Origin: Pleomorphomonas oryzae DSM 16300
GTDB lineage: Bacteria; Pseudomonadota; Alphaproteobacteria; Rhizobiales; Pleomorphomonadaceae
DNA: 64,000 bases
NCBI RefSeq assembly: GCF_000422965.1
Contig: NZ_AUHB01000013.1
Location: forward strand, 1 to 64,000
Direction: 5' to 3'
The notes under the pieces are model-generated. The model had not been told where the DNA came from. It did not search any database and saw only the letters and a program-made list of their open reading frames with translations. Of this stretch, positions 45,881 through 55,662 are shown one piece after another; within the stretch, counting starts at the first letter, position 1, and the number at the start of each line of letters is the position of its first letter. The position numbers and the translations under genes were made by a program.

Positions 45881-46963
45881 TTACCACACGCGAACGAGGC
45901 GGGTGACGGCGGTGAAGTCGCTCCAGTCGTTCTGACGGCCGTAGTCGACTTCGCCCTGCAGGTTGAGGCCTTCGGCGAGCTTATAGTCGACGCCGAGGTT
46001 GCCGTAGAGGAAGTCGTCAGCCGAGGCGCCGGCCGGCGCGTCGACGATCTGGTAGCGGACGCCGGCATAGACGGCCATCGGATCGGTCACCTGATAGGAC
46101 GCAGCGAGCGCAAGGTCGATGATGTTGTCGGCCTTGAAGCCGGCGATGTTGGTCAGCGACGACGAGGAGCCCTTGCCGCCGTCGGTGTAGGCGGCCCAGG
46201 CGCGCAGCGACAGATTGTCGATGAGCTTCAGGTTGGCCGTGGCCTTGACGCCGAACAGGTCGTTGTCGCCCTTGTCGAAGGTCCGATAGACGCCCGACAC
46301 GTCGAAGCTGCCCCAGGACTGGCCGGTGATGCCGACGATGCCCGAAGCCTGGTAGCCGGCTTCCTGACCGGTCGACCAGATGGTCGGACGGCTGACGCTC
46401 TTGGTGTTGCTGTAGACGCCGGCACCGACGTAGAAGCCGCCGGCCAGCTTGTCGACCAGTACGCTGGCGCCGACGGCGGTGTAGTCGCCGGGAGCCCAGG
46501 TCGAGTCGTTGATGCCATAGAGGCCATCACCGTCGGCGACTTCGTCATGACGGCCGACCGTCACGTAGCCAACCTGGATGAAGGACTGCATCAGCAGGAT
46601 GTTGTTGGTGGCGTCGTCGAGGCCGAACTCGAAATACGACCGGACCATGCCAAGGTCGGACGCCGAACGGGCGTCAAAGCCGACGCGGGCGTCGGCACGC
46701 AGCGCGACGTTATCATTGTTGCCCTGGGCAGCGGCAAGGTCGCCGCCGTAGTTGTTGTAGGCGACACCGGCGCGAACGCGGCCCTTGATGCGCAGGCAGG
46801 TCTCGGTGCCGGGGATGTAGAAGAAGCCGGCGCCGTAGGCATCGCAAACCTTCACATAGTCAACGGCGGCCGGAGCGGCGTCGCCCGGCAGGTCGGCGGC
46901 GAGGGCGCCGGAGGCGGCCATCAGTCCGGCAGCGGTACCAAACAGCATGCTTTTCACGTTCAT
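45881..46963 (-). CDS. porin of the Rhizobiales type
   Basis: A 360-residue outer-membrane porin. The signal peptide MNVKSMLFGTAAGLMAASGALA is followed by the family opening AADLPGDAAPAAVDYVKVCD and CLRIKGRVRAGV, as in Brucella Omp2 and rhizobial RopA porins. The body alternates amphipathic beta strands and ends in a C-terminal Trp (RLVRVW), the outer-membrane assembly signal. Two Cys near the N-terminus (VKVCDAYG and TETCLRI) are typical. The ATG at 46963 has GGAG 6 bases upstream. A long AT-rich region precedes it, which suggests extra regulation. Confidence 0.93.
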   Translation of the reverse strand: MNVKSMLFGTAAGLMAASGALAADLPGDAAPAAVDYVKVCDAYGAGFFYIPGTETCLRIKGRVRAGVAYNNYGGDLAAAQGNNDNVALRADARVGFDARSASDLGMVRSYFEFGLDDATNNILLMQSFIQVGYVTVGRHDEVADGDGLYGINDSTWAPGDYTAVGASVLVDKLAGGFYVGAGVYSNTKSVSRPTIWSTGQEAGYQASGIVGITGQSWGSFDVSGVYRTFDKGDNDLFGVKATANLKLIDNLSLRAWAAYTDGGKGSSSSLTNIAGFKADNIIDLALAASYQVTDPMAVYAGVRYQIVDAPAGASADDFLYGNLGVDYKLAEGLNLQGEVDYGRQNDWSDFTAVTRLVRVW

Positions 46964-47908
46964 CTTTATCTCCAAAAAATCGTGAGCGAAGCCCTTCCCC
47001 GCCGGCGAGCAGCGTGGCCGCGACCATCGTGAAAATGCTTCGTTTACGACCGCACCCCGGCCGTCCGGCTCCCCAGCCCGACCCTTCCGAAAGCGGTGGC
47101 GGGTTTCACCTCGGCGGAACCCACGGCCGCCTGTTTAGCGATCCACGCATAACCTGCAATGTCATAATTCACGAGTTTCCGTCACAATTGGAGTCAAATT
47201 GTCCATGTTGCAAAAAAGCAACTATTGACGTTTAGCCGGAGAAATTAGCTGATTAATGAAAGACAATATTCTCCATTTCGCGAATTCTCCGATCTAATTC
47301 GTGAATATTTCACAATCTGTATGTTTTTACGTACAATATATAGAACTACACGACTCATGATGGACCCGTTCGATCAATAATATATGTCTTCTGACCGACA
47401 TAAACCTGAATTCTCGCAGGAAATACGCCTACATGAGCGAGCGAAACGAACACACTCGCAGCGAGAGGCGTCAAGCATAGCTGTAAAATCTATGTAGATT
47501 TGTGCTGGCGCGAAATGAGCTACGCATCGCGCAGCGCGTCGAACTTCGCCCGGTTCAGCCGCAGGCCGGAGGCATCAACGGCCCGCCCAACCCAGGCGCC
47601 GGATCGGCCGATGCAAGGTTCGGAATCGGCCGACGCCATCTCTGGCAGGCCGATATGACAGCGGTGTAACAACGGAGAAGATCGTTCCGCTTGGCCATCG
47701 GTTCGGAAAGCGAAATCCGGGAATCCGAAACCCCGGTGCCATGCATCCATCAGGGCGCACCGGGATCAACGGCGCCCAATACATCCCTCGGCACCCTCTC
47801 GCCCCCCCCCCGCTTTCGCGAGGGCGTTCGGACGAGATGAGACTCCATGGTCGATTGGGGCTCGGACCGGCAGGGAACACGCCGGCGAGGGGCCCGGGCG
47901 CCCTGCCC
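46964..47908. other. long intergenic region upstream of the porin gene
   Basis: 945 bases without a supported gene. The part from about 47150 to 47500 is strikingly AT-rich against the surrounding GC-rich DNA and is a likely site for the porin promoter and for regulators, though no hexamer pair is convincing. 47520-47900 returns to high GC and contains a run of 10 C (47802-47811) within an inverted CTCGC/GCGAG setting. Short minus-strand frames here lack ribosome sites. Confidence 0.5.
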
Positions 47909-49063
47909 TCACTCCGCCGCCAGCGAGGTCCTGAGCGAGGCGGTGGCGTCGATAAAGCCGCCACCCAGAACGCGCGCCTCATCACCTGGCGCGTCATAGA
48001 GCACGCAGGCTTGGCCGGGCGCGATTCCCTGCTCGCCGTCCAAGAGCTCGACGGCAACCCGCCCGTCCTGACGGACGATCATCGCCGCCTGCGGCGGCCG
48101 CGACGAGCGCACCTTGGCGAACACCGTGCGGCCGCTGTCGATCTCGGCCTCCAGCGTGTTGCCGCCGATCCAGTTGAGATCGCGCAAGGTGAGGCGATGG
48201 GTGATCAGCGCCTCGCGCGGCCCCACCACCACCCGCCGGCTGGCGGCATCGAGGCGGATGACGAACAGCGGTTCGCCGGTGGCGACGCCAAGGCCCTTCC
48301 GCTGGCCCACGGTGAAATGGATGATGCCGGTATGCTGGCCAAGTACCCGGCCATCGACATGGACGATGTCGCCGGCTGCCACCGCTTCCGGCTTCAGCTT
48401 CTCGATGACGTCGGCATATTTGCCCTGCGGCACGAAGCAGATGTCCTGGCTGTCGTGCTTGTCGGCCACCTCCAGTCCGAGATCGCGGGCGATCGCTCGG
48501 GTTTCCGGCTTGGTCAGGCCGCCGAGCGGGAAGCGCAGGAAGTCGAGCTGATCCTGGGTGGTGGCGAACAGGAAATAGCTCTGGTCGCGGTCGAGATCGA
48601 CCGGCCGATACATGGCGCGATGACCGTCCAGGAGGCGCGAGCGCACATAGTGGCCGGTCGCCAGCGCCTGGGCGCCGAGGTTGCGCGCCGTATCCAAGAG
48701 GTCGGAGAACTTGACCGTCTGGTTACAGGCAACGCAGGGCACCGGCGTCTCACCGGCGATGTAGCTCTCGGCGAAGCGATCGATCACCGCCTCGCGGAAC
48801 CGGCTCTCGTAATCGAGCACGTAATGGGGAATGCCGAGCCGCGCCGCCACGTCGCGCGCGTCATGAATGTCCTGACCGGCGCAGCAGGCACCCTTGCGAT
48901 GAATCGCCTCGCCGTGGTCGTAGAGCTGCAGCGTCACACCAACGACGTCATAGCCCTCGCGTTTCAGAACGCCGGCCACGACCGATGAATCGACACCGCC
49001 GGACATGGCGACGACGATACGGGTATCCTCTGGGCGGCCTTCGAGATCGAGCGAGTTCAGCAT
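47909..49063 (-). CDS. mnmA: tRNA-specific 2-thiouridylase
   Basis: A 384-residue enzyme that adds sulfur to U34 of tRNA-Lys, -Glu and -Gln. The PP-loop [11 protein letters not shown] binds ATP (residues 21-31); the catalytic cysteines are C113 ([13 protein letters not shown]) and C209 ([10 protein letters not shown]). The tRNA-binding central domain and C-terminal beta domain ([29 protein letters not shown]) follow. A CC pair near 60 (GACCAGQD) is common in the family. The ATG at 49063 has GGAAAG upstream; the frame continues far upstream but without family similarity. Confidence 0.95.
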   Translation of the reverse strand: MLNSLDLEGRPEDTRIVVAMSGGVDSSVVAGVLKREGYDVVGVTLQLYDHGEAIHRKGACCAGQDIHDARDVAARLGIPHYVLDYESRFREAVIDRFAESYIAGETPVPCVACNQTVKFSDLLDTARNLGAQALATGHYVRSRLLDGHRAMYRPVDLDRDQSYFLFATTQDQLDFLRFPLGGLTKPETRAIARDLGLEVADKHDSQDICFVPQGKYADVIEKLKPEAVAAGDIVHVDGRVLGQHTGIIHFTVGQRKGLGVATGEPLFVIRLDAASRRVVVGPREALITHRLTLRDLNWIGGNTLEAEIDSGRTVFAKVRSSRPPQAAMIVRQDGRVAVELLDGEQGIAPGQACVLYDAPGDEARVLGGGFIDATASLRTSLAAE

Positions 49064-49366
49064 GGCGTCTTTCCGGCGGATGTCTGGCGCCGGCGCTGCC
49101 GGCCCGCTCCGCTCACAACTCGTTCCTAATAGCTGCTTTGGCCGACAAGCTCCAGAGCCGTGCCGGCATGGCTGGGTCAATTCTGCCGGGTAGCGGCAAG
49201 CCTTGCCGGCCGGACGGAACGACGTTTGCCGCGCACGTTGACCGCCCTGCATAAAAAGCCATTCCATATCAAGGAGTTGTAGCCAGACGCCCCGCTTCGA
49301 GGCGTTGGCCCTGACTTTGCACATCGTCAAGGGACTGAGTTTGTCTCGCGTGTAACGGATCCGTCC
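49064..49366. other. divergent intergenic region mnmA/fliK
   Basis: 303 bases. Besides the sigma-54-type promoter at 49306-49322 nothing stands out. An AT-rich short stretch near 49255-49285 contains CATTCCATATCAAGGAG, which leads to no start codon in frame. Confidence 0.4.
49306..49322 (+). promoter_or_regulatory. sigma-54 promoter upstream of fliK-flgD
   Basis: TTGGCCCTGACTTTGCA has GG at 49308-49309 and GC at 49320-49321 with exactly 10 bases between and an intact TTGC. Transcription would begin near 49333, 34 bases before fliK. Sigma-54 with FlbD drives late flagellar genes in Caulobacter, and flbD is present in this window. Confidence 0.6.
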
Positions 49367-51799
49367 ATGGCCACTGTCGCTCCCGTTCTGCCGCTCCCCC
49401 AGCCCGCCACCCCATCGGTGGCGGCCAGCTCCAGCGTCGCCGTCAGCAAGGACGTCGGCAACAACTTCCGCGACATGGTGGCCGACGCCACGGATTACGA
49501 GCCGACGAGCCAGCAGACGGCGGCGCGCGATGTGACCCCACCCCAGCGGGCCGACCGCACCGACAGCACCTCCGACCGCCAGACCGATAACAGCTCCGAC
49601 CGCCGGACCGACCGCGCCGACAATAGCTCCGATCGCCGGGCCAACCGCGCCGAGCGCGCCGCCAATCGCCGGGCCGACCGCGCCGATGATGCCGCCGACC
49701 GTAGCGCCGACCGTGGCGATGCCACGTCGTCTCGCCGCAGCGCCCAGCGCGAGGCCCCTGCCACCACCGATGCCGCCGCGCCTTCCACCGACGATACGCA
49801 GGACGCCCAGACTGCCGACGTCGCTGCCACCGGCGAGGCTGCTCAGGCCGATCCGGCAGCCGCCGCTCAGTTGGTCGCCGTGCCGCTCGATCTCGCCAAT
49901 TTCTGGTCGGCCTATACCGGTCTGCAATCGGAAGGCGGAAACGATGCCGTCGCCGCGCTCAACGCGGCAGCGACCACCCCCGCTGCCGCGCCACTGCCCC
50001 AGGCGTCCACCCCCGCCGAAGGCTTCCAGCAGGCCCTGGCCGATGCCGCCGCCGGTGCCGCAACACCGGCGCAGCCACAACCGGCCACTGATAACGCCAC
50101 CGCGGCTGCCACTGCCGCCGCGACTGCCGCGGCCGCCTCCACCGCCAACGCCTCGACCGACGACGCGGCGCTTGCCGCACTCAAGGCGGCGATGACGGCT
50201 GTCGCTCCCGAGCAGCCCGTCCCCGCGCAGTCCACCACGCCGCAGCCTGCCGCGCCGCAGACTGCCGTGTCGCAGACCGCAAAGCCGGCCGTCACGGCCG
50301 ACCAGACCGCCGCCGCCCTCATCGCCGATGCCGTGGCCGCCGCCGCGACGCCGGCTGCGTCGACGCCGGCCGCCGCGCCCACCGACACGACAGCCGCCGC
50401 GACCACCCCCGTCGCCGCGCCGACCACTGCCGACTTGCCCGTGGCGCCGGTCGCCGCACAGACCGCTCCGGTCACCGACACGTCGAAAACCAGCACGCAG
50501 CCGGTGATTGACATGACGGTGACGCGCCAGCCGTCGCCGGAAGCCGTCGCCCCTCCGCTCGCCATGCCCGTCGACAGCGCATCGGCCAACACCGTCCCGC
50601 AGACCGCTTCGACCACGACCGCTTCGACCCCGGATGTCTCGACCAACAAGCCGGTCGCCGACATGCCGAAGGTCACCGTCGCCCAGCCGATGACGGCCCC
50701 GGCAACGGCCGCCAGCGCAGCCGTCCCCGTGACCGCCGCCAGCCAGCAGGCCGTCGATGCCGAGACCACCGCGGCCCAGCCGGCCAGCGTCGTCTCGGTC
50801 AGTGCCCCGAAGCCGGCGGTTTCCGCCGACAAGCCGGCGACAGCAGCCACCGATGACAGTGCCACCGCCGCCGACGACACCACCTCATCGGCAGCGACGG
50901 CCCGCGCGCCCCTGCCGCCGGTCACCGCCAGCGGTCAGACTGCGGCCACCAACGTCGCCACTGCCGCCACCGATGTCGCCCAGAGCGACGCGGCGGCCAA
51001 CGCCGGCGCCATCGCGGCAGCCGCCAACATCAAGCCGGCCAATGCCAAGGGTGCCGCGTCCGACAAGTCGGTGAGCGCCACCGATGCCACCGGCGACCGC
51101 ACGTCCGCGAGCGACAACGGCGTCGCCCCCAATCAGGCGGCCGATAACGGGCTTGCCAAGTCGAAGACAGTGAGCGGCGTGTCCAGCGCCGCCCGCGCCT
51201 TCGCCGATCGTCTGCGCGACGCTGGCGTCAGCTCCACGCATACCGATACTGCCGGCACCCAGACCGCCGCCCTCCCCGCCGGCCAGACCACCACGTCCGC
51301 CACGGCTTCCACCGCGACGACCAGCACCACAGGCGCAGCCGTCAAGCTCGATGACGTCGGGGCCACCATCGTTCGCCACGTCAAGGCCGGCGAAACCAGC
51401 TTCTCGGTGCGGCTCGATCCGGCCGAACTCGGCAAGGTCGACGTCAAGGTGGATTTCTCCGCCGACGGCAGCGCCAAGGCCCATCTGGTCGTCGAGCGCC
51501 GAGACACCTTCGATGCATTGTCGCGCGATCAGCGGCACATCGAACAGACGCTGCGCGACGCCGGTTTCGAGGTGAAGGATGGTTCGGTGTCCCTTTCGAT
51601 GCGCCAGGACGGCCAGCAGGACCGGTCGGCCTCCTTCGCCCGCCAGGACCAGCAGCAACAGCAACAACAGCAGCAGCAATCTCGTCAGGCCCAGGCAAAC
51701 GCCGCCGTCAGGGTCAGGACCGAGGACGATACCCAGCCGACCGTGAGCCCCGTCACCTATCGCGCGCGTGGCACCGGCCGCATTGATATCAGCGTCTAG
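49367..51799 (+). CDS. fliK: flagellar hook-length control protein FliK
   Basis: An 810-residue protein. FliK measures hook length and switches the export apparatus from hook to filament proteins. The C-terminal switch domain is at about 675-740 ([20 protein letters not shown], then [20 protein letters not shown]). The rest is low complexity: residues about 58-130 are built of Asp-Arg-rich units ([21 protein letters not shown]), residues 130-640 are Ala/Thr/Pro-rich, and a run of ten Gln follows near 763. E. coli-type FliK is about 400 residues, so the ruler region here is roughly doubled. flgD follows, and a hook-cap partner fits this role. Confidence 0.88.
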   Translation: MATVAPVLPLPQPATPSVAASSSVAVSKDVGNNFRDMVADATDYEPTSQQTAARDVTPPQRADRTDSTSDRQTDNSSDRRTDRADNSSDRRANRAERAANRRADRADDAADRSADRGDATSSRRSAQREAPATTDAAAPSTDDTQDAQTADVAATGEAAQADPAAAAQLVAVPLDLANFWSAYTGLQSEGGNDAVAALNAAATTPAAAPLPQASTPAEGFQQALADAAAGAATPAQPQPATDNATAAATAAATAAAASTANASTDDAALAALKAAMTAVAPEQPVPAQSTTPQPAAPQTAVSQTAKPAVTADQTAAALIADAVAAAATPAASTPAAAPTDTTAAATTPVAAPTTADLPVAPVAAQTAPVTDTSKTSTQPVIDMTVTRQPSPEAVAPPLAMPVDSASANTVPQTASTTTASTPDVSTNKPVADMPKVTVAQPMTAPATAASAAVPVTAASQQAVDAETTAAQPASVVSVSAPKPAVSADKPATAATDDSATAADDTTSSAATARAPLPPVTASGQTAATNVATAATDVAQSDAAANAGAIAAAANIKPANAKGAASDKSVSATDATGDRTSASDNGVAPNQAADNGLAKSKTVSGVSSAARAFADRLRDAGVSSTHTDTAGTQTAALPAGQTTTSATASTATTSTTGAAVKLDDVGATIVRHVKAGETSFSVRLDPAELGKVDVKVDFSADGSAKAHLVVERRDTFDALSRDQRHIEQTLRDAGFEVKDGSVSLSMRQDGQQDRSASFARQDQQQQQQQQQQSRQAQANAAVRVRTEDDTQPTVSPVTYRARGTGRIDISV

Positions 51800-51843
51800 G
51801 CATTCGCCCGAAAAGTTGCAGACTTTTCGGACCAAGCGAATGC
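51800..51843. repeat. rhizobial-type intergenic palindrome, copy 2, after fliK
   Basis: GCATTCGC ... GCGAATGC outside and CCGAAAAG ... CTTTTCGG inside form a nested stem directly after the fliK stop codon. It shares the CCGAAAA/TTTTCGG core with the element at 31165-31209. It has no T tract, so it may only partly reduce read-through into flgD. Confidence 0.7.
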
Positions 51844-51909
51844 AAAAAGAAACAGTACCAAGGTCCACACAACCATCAGCGTCTGAGTAAAGAGTATCAG
51901 GAGACGATC

Positions 51910-52578
51910 ATGAGCGTATCCGGTGTCGGCAATTCGAAGAACACGAGCACCCAGGACAACGCGTCCTCGGCGACCAAATCGCTGACGTCGAACTACACCA
52001 CGTTTCTGACGCTGCTCACCACGCAGCTCAAGACGCAAAGCCCGCTGTCGCCGATGGACGTCAACAGCTTCACCCAGCAGCTCGTTCAGTATTCCTCGGT
52101 CGAACAGCAGATTCAGACCAACGCCAATCTCAAGTCGATGATGGACTCGATGACCTCGAGCGCCGCGCTCCAACTCGTCAACTACGTCGGCAAGTCCGTC
52201 ACCGCCTATTCCGACACCACCAAGATGGACAGCGGCAAGGCCAATTGGACGGTCAACTCGTCCGCTGCGGCGCCGGGCTCCAAAGTGACCATCACCGACG
52301 AGAATGGCGGCGTGGTTTATCAGGGCAGCGTCGATCTCAAAGCTGGCAACAATTCCTTCTCCTGGGACGGCAAGGGCACCAACGGTGCCGACTACAGCTC
52401 GTCCACCGGTGCCTTCACCATCGCCGTCAACGGCACCGACACCGCCGGCAAGGCGGTGACCATCACCACCGAGATCACCGGCAAGGTGCAGGCCGTGGAT
52501 ACCTCCTCGTCGCAGCCTTACATCAAGGTCAACGGCCACCTGCTGCCGCTGTCGGCACTGACCGAAGTCTCGGCCTGA
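51910..52578 (+). CDS. flgD: flagellar hook-assembly scaffold (hook cap) FlgD
   Basis: A 222-residue FlgD. The N-terminal signature YTTFLTLLTTQLKTQSPLSP then MDVNSFTQQLVQYSSVEQQI (about 30-72) is diagnostic, and the C-terminal half is a Tudor/fibronectin-like beta region (KVTITDENGGVVYQGSVDLK, FSWDGKGTNGADYSSSTGAF). It caps the growing hook so that FlgE subunits polymerise. The ATG follows AGGAGACGATC. It lies 110 bases after fliK, with the palindrome between them; both probably share the upstream sigma-54 promoter. Confidence 0.94.
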   Translation: MSVSGVGNSKNTSTQDNASSATKSLTSNYTTFLTLLTTQLKTQSPLSPMDVNSFTQQLVQYSSVEQQIQTNANLKSMMDSMTSSAALQLVNYVGKSVTAYSDTTKMDSGKANWTVNSSAAAPGSKVTITDENGGVVYQGSVDLKAGNNSFSWDGKGTNGADYSSSTGAFTIAVNGTDTAGKAVTITTEITGKVQAVDTSSSQPYIKVNGHLLPLSALTEVSA

Positions 52579-52620
52579 CATCTCAAAACATGGTGCGCCG
52601 GCCGATGCAGCCGGCAACGC

Positions 52621-53820
52621 TCATCCCCGCGCCCGCAGCGCCGCCGTCAAGGGCAGGCGCGTCGCCGCAACGGCTGGCAAGGCGCCGCCGACCACCCCGA
52701 TTGCCAACCCGAGCAGCGCCGTCGTCAGCAGAACGCCCCCATCGAGGGTGAGGCGGAAGGACAGGCTGGCGTTATTGGCGCCGACGGTGCTCGCCTGCCA
52801 TCCGTTGAAGATCAGCCAAGACGCCGCAAGGCCGATGGCGACGCCGATCGCCGAAAGCACCGCCGCCTCCACCCAGGTCGCAACGAAGGCCGACAGCCGG
52901 CTGAACCCCAGGGCGCGCACCGTGGCGATCTCCACCGTCCGGTCGGAAACCGAACTCATCATGGTGTTGATGGCTCCGGCAGTGGCGCCGAGCGCCATCA
53001 GCAGGGCGATCGGCCAGCCGAACAACCGGATGAGAGTGGCCGTGCCCGCCGATTGGGCGGCATAGAGATCGGCCTCGACCACAGCCACAAGTGGCGTGGC
53101 GGTGAGGCCACCAAGAGCCGACCTCAACCTGTCGATGCCCCCCGCCCCATCGAGCCGGACCCGAACACTCTGAACCTCACCCTGCCGGTCGAAGGCGGAG
53201 CGCACGACATCGAGATCGGCCCATAGTTCCGACTCGAAGGCGCTGCCGCCCGACGAAAAATGTCCGACCACCGTGAAGGTCACCGCGCCGAGCCGCACCT
53301 CTCGCCCCACCGCCAGCGCGGCAAACGCCCTGGCGATGCTGTCGCCCACCACGATTTCTCGCGCGCCCGGCCTCGCGAAGCGCCCGGCCGTCAGCGCAAC
53401 GCCATCGCGGAGCGCCGGCCCGGTCGGGTCCATGCCGCGCAAGGCCAGCATCTTGGCGCCGGCCTGATCGTTCGACAGTTCGACGGGAACGACGATTTCC
53501 CGCGACAGCGCCGGATTGCCCGCCGCGTCCCGCGCCACGCCGATATCGCCGCGCATCGCCTCGATGGTGCGGATGACGGCGGCCGGAATATCGGAACCGG
53601 TCTCCTGGTTCGTACCGCCGCCCAGGATCACGGCCACCGACCGGGATCCGGCGCTGGTGAGCGCCCTCTCGAAGCCCGCGGCCATCGACAGGAAGCCGGC
53701 GAGCACCAAGACGACCAGCGCCACGGAAAACACCATGGAGGTGGCGATCGCCATCCATCGCGGCAGGCTCAGGAGATTGGCCCTGATCATCACGCGCGTC
53801 TGTCTGAAGGGGAACAACAT
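52621..53820 (-). CDS. ABC exporter permease, MacB/FtsX type (second permease)
   Basis: A 399-residue permease with one N-terminal membrane segment (about 25-50), a periplasmic domain of about 200 residues, and three C-terminal segments, the FtsX/MacB/LolC fold. The cytoplasmic coupling segment SSVSDRTVEIATVRALGFS is the family signature. The ATG at 53820 has GAGG 8 bases upstream, located in the last codons of the preceding gene. It closes a four-gene operon and is convergent with flgD. Confidence 0.88.
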   Translation of the reverse strand: MLFPFRQTRVMIRANLLSLPRWMAIATSMVFSVALVVLVLAGFLSMAAGFERALTSAGSRSVAVILGGGTNQETGSDIPAAVIRTIEAMRGDIGVARDAAGNPALSREIVVPVELSNDQAGAKMLALRGMDPTGPALRDGVALTAGRFARPGAREIVVGDSIARAFAALAVGREVRLGAVTFTVVGHFSSGGSAFESELWADLDVVRSAFDRQGEVQSVRVRLDGAGGIDRLRSALGGLTATPLVAVVEADLYAAQSAGTATLIRLFGWPIALLMALGATAGAINTMMSSVSDRTVEIATVRALGFSRLSAFVATWVEAAVLSAIGVAIGLAASWLIFNGWQASTVGANNASLSFRLTLDGGVLLTTALLGLAIGVVGGALPAVAATRLPLTAALRARG

Positions 53821-53824
53821 CGGC

Positions 53825-54967
53825 TTACCTCGTTCTGAAAGCTGCGGTGATCGGTGTTCGCATGGCATTGAGCGCCGGGATCAGGCCAGTGATGAGCCCC
53901 AGCGCCAGGATGATCGCGGCGCCCCAGACGAGCACGGCCATGGAAAAGACCAGGCCCAGCATCGGCCCGCCCAGAATGGCGCCGACTTTTGCCAGGATCA
54001 GACCCAACGCGCCGCCGACGATGAAGATGAACAGCGTCTCGCCCAGCACCAGCGCCAGGATAGTCCTTCGGGAAAAACCCAGCGTCTTCAATACGCCGGT
54101 CTCGAAGGTGCGTTCGCGCATCGCAAACACCATGGTGTTGACGACGATCATCATCAGCGTGACGAAGGCCGCGCCGACCACCAGATCGATGATCAGGCCG
54201 ATGTCGGCATATTGGCGCAGGAAGGCTTCGAGAAACTGCTTTTCCGATTGGGTGCGCGTCGGCGCCGCCGAATTAGCGAACAGCCCGTCGAGGCGCGTGG
54301 CCAGCGTGGCGGCGGACACGCCGGCTGCCGGGCGCACGACGAAAGCATCCACCGTATCCTCGCCGCGCGCCCTGATGGTGTTGATGTAGTCGTAGCTTGC
54401 CAGCATGAAATAGGTGTCGGTACTGGCACTCTCGCCGTCGAAAATGCCGGCGATCTCGAACCGCCAGTCGCGCCCGCCGTCTTTCTTCGCCATCTGGAAG
54501 GCGGTGACGGTGATCGACTGGCCGACCGACCATCCCTGGGCCTCGGCGAGTGCCCGGCCGACCAGCACCCGATCCCGCGTTTGACCGAGGGCTGACATCA
54601 GCGCCGGCGTCAGGCCGAACTCGCGGCCGTTAACGTCGGCGATCCGCGCCGGGTCGACCGCGCTCACCGCCACCACGTTTTTTGGGGCGCCCACATACCC
54701 GCGCAGGCGCGTCATGGGGGCAACCGAGGCGACGCCGGGCGTGGCGGCGATGCGCGCACCATAGGCCATCGGCAGCGGCAGCGTGCGCCCCGCCGCGTTG
54801 GTCACCCCGAGAAGATCGTCGCTGGCGCCGGCTGCCCCTTGGGTTCCCGAGAGGAAGCTGGCGGTCAGCCCGTAGATCAGGAAGGCGACGGCGACGCAGA
54901 ACATCAGCAGCAGCGTGCGCAGCGGCTTTCGCCAGGCGTTGCGCCTGGCAAGACCGAGAAACGTCAT
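53825..54967 (-). CDS. ABC exporter permease, MacB/FtsX type (first permease)
   Basis: A 380-residue permease with the same one-plus-three membrane layout as its neighbour. The coupling segment is MRERTFETGVLKTLGFSRR. The periplasmic region contains a MacB-type core (for example RDRVLVGRALAEAQGWSVGQ). Two different permeases with one ATPase suggest a heterodimeric transporter that works on substrates in the membrane or periplasm rather than moving sugars inwards. Its start overlaps the ATPase stop by one base. Confidence 0.88.
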   Translation of the reverse strand: MTFLGLARRNAWRKPLRTLLLMFCVAVAFLIYGLTASFLSGTQGAAGASDDLLGVTNAAGRTLPLPMAYGARIAATPGVASVAPMTRLRGYVGAPKNVVAVSAVDPARIADVNGREFGLTPALMSALGQTRDRVLVGRALAEAQGWSVGQSITVTAFQMAKKDGGRDWRFEIAGIFDGESASTDTYFMLASYDYINTIRARGEDTVDAFVVRPAAGVSAATLATRLDGLFANSAAPTRTQSEKQFLEAFLRQYADIGLIIDLVVGAAFVTLMMIVVNTMVFAMRERTFETGVLKTLGFSRRTILALVLGETLFIFIVGGALGLILAKVGAILGGPMLGLVFSMAVLVWGAAIILALGLITGLIPALNAMRTPITAAFRTR

Positions 54968-55662
54968 CAGGCGGCCCTCCTCTCCTCGATGAAATGCCCC
55001 TTGTCGAGATGCAGCGTCCGCTGGGCGTGCGATGCCGCCCGGGGATCGTGGGTGACCATCACGATGGTCTTGCCGAGTTCACGGTTGAGGAGGCGCAGCA
55101 TGTCGAGAACGTCGTCCGCCGATGCGCGATCGAGGTCGCCGGTCGGCTCGTCGCAGAGCAGCAAATCGGGATCGGTGGCGATCGCCCTGGCGATGCCGAC
55201 CCGCTGCTGCTGACCGCCTGACATCAGCCCCGGATATTGCTTCCCGCGTCCGGCAAGGCCGACCAGATCGAGCACCCTCTCCACCCGGGCACGCCGCTCC
55301 CTGGCCGGGATGGGCCGGAGCAGCAGCGGCAGCTCGACGTTCTCCGCCGCGTTGAGCATCGGCAGGAGATTGTAGAACTGGAAGACGATGCCCATGTTGC
55401 CCGCTCGCCAGGCCGATCGCGCCGCCTCGCCCATCAGGTCGAGCCGGGCGCCGCCGATGCTGACCTCGCCGGCATCGGCGCTTTCGACACCGGCCAGCAT
55501 GTTGAGCAGCGTCGATTTGCCCGATCCGGAGGGGCCCATGATGGCGACGAAATCGCCGCGCGGAATGTCGAGATTGAGGTCGGCGAAGATCGGGATGGCT
55601 TGCTCGCCGAGCCTGTATCCCTTTCGCACGCCTTTGAGAGCGATATACGGTCGTTCGGTCAT
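54967..55662 (-). CDS. ABC exporter ATP-binding protein (MacB/LolD type)
   Basis: A 231-residue ATPase: Walker A GPSGSGKSTLLN (about 41-52), the LolD/MacB-type segment FQFYNLLPMLNAAENVELPL, signature MSGGQQQRVGIARAI and Walker B LLLCDEPTGDLD. This branch powers mechanotransmission transporters such as MacAB and LolCDE. It overlaps the adaptor gene by ATGA and the permease gene by one base, so the cassette is translated as a unit. Confidence 0.92.
   Translation of the reverse strand: MTERPYIALKGVRKGYRLGEQAIPIFADLNLDIPRGDFVAIMGPSGSGKSTLLNMLAGVESADAGEVSIGGARLDLMGEAARSAWRAGNMGIVFQFYNLLPMLNAAENVELPLLLRPIPARERRARVERVLDLVGLAGRGKQYPGLMSGGQQQRVGIARAIATDPDLLLCDEPTGDLDRASADDVLDMLRLLNRELGKTIVMVTHDPRAASHAQRTLHLDKGHFIEERRAA

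Noticed and set aside
47802-47811. Run of ten C as a possible phase-variation tract
   Set aside because: It lies about 100 bases after the mnmA stop and far from any start codon or promoter that I can see, so a switching role is unsupported.
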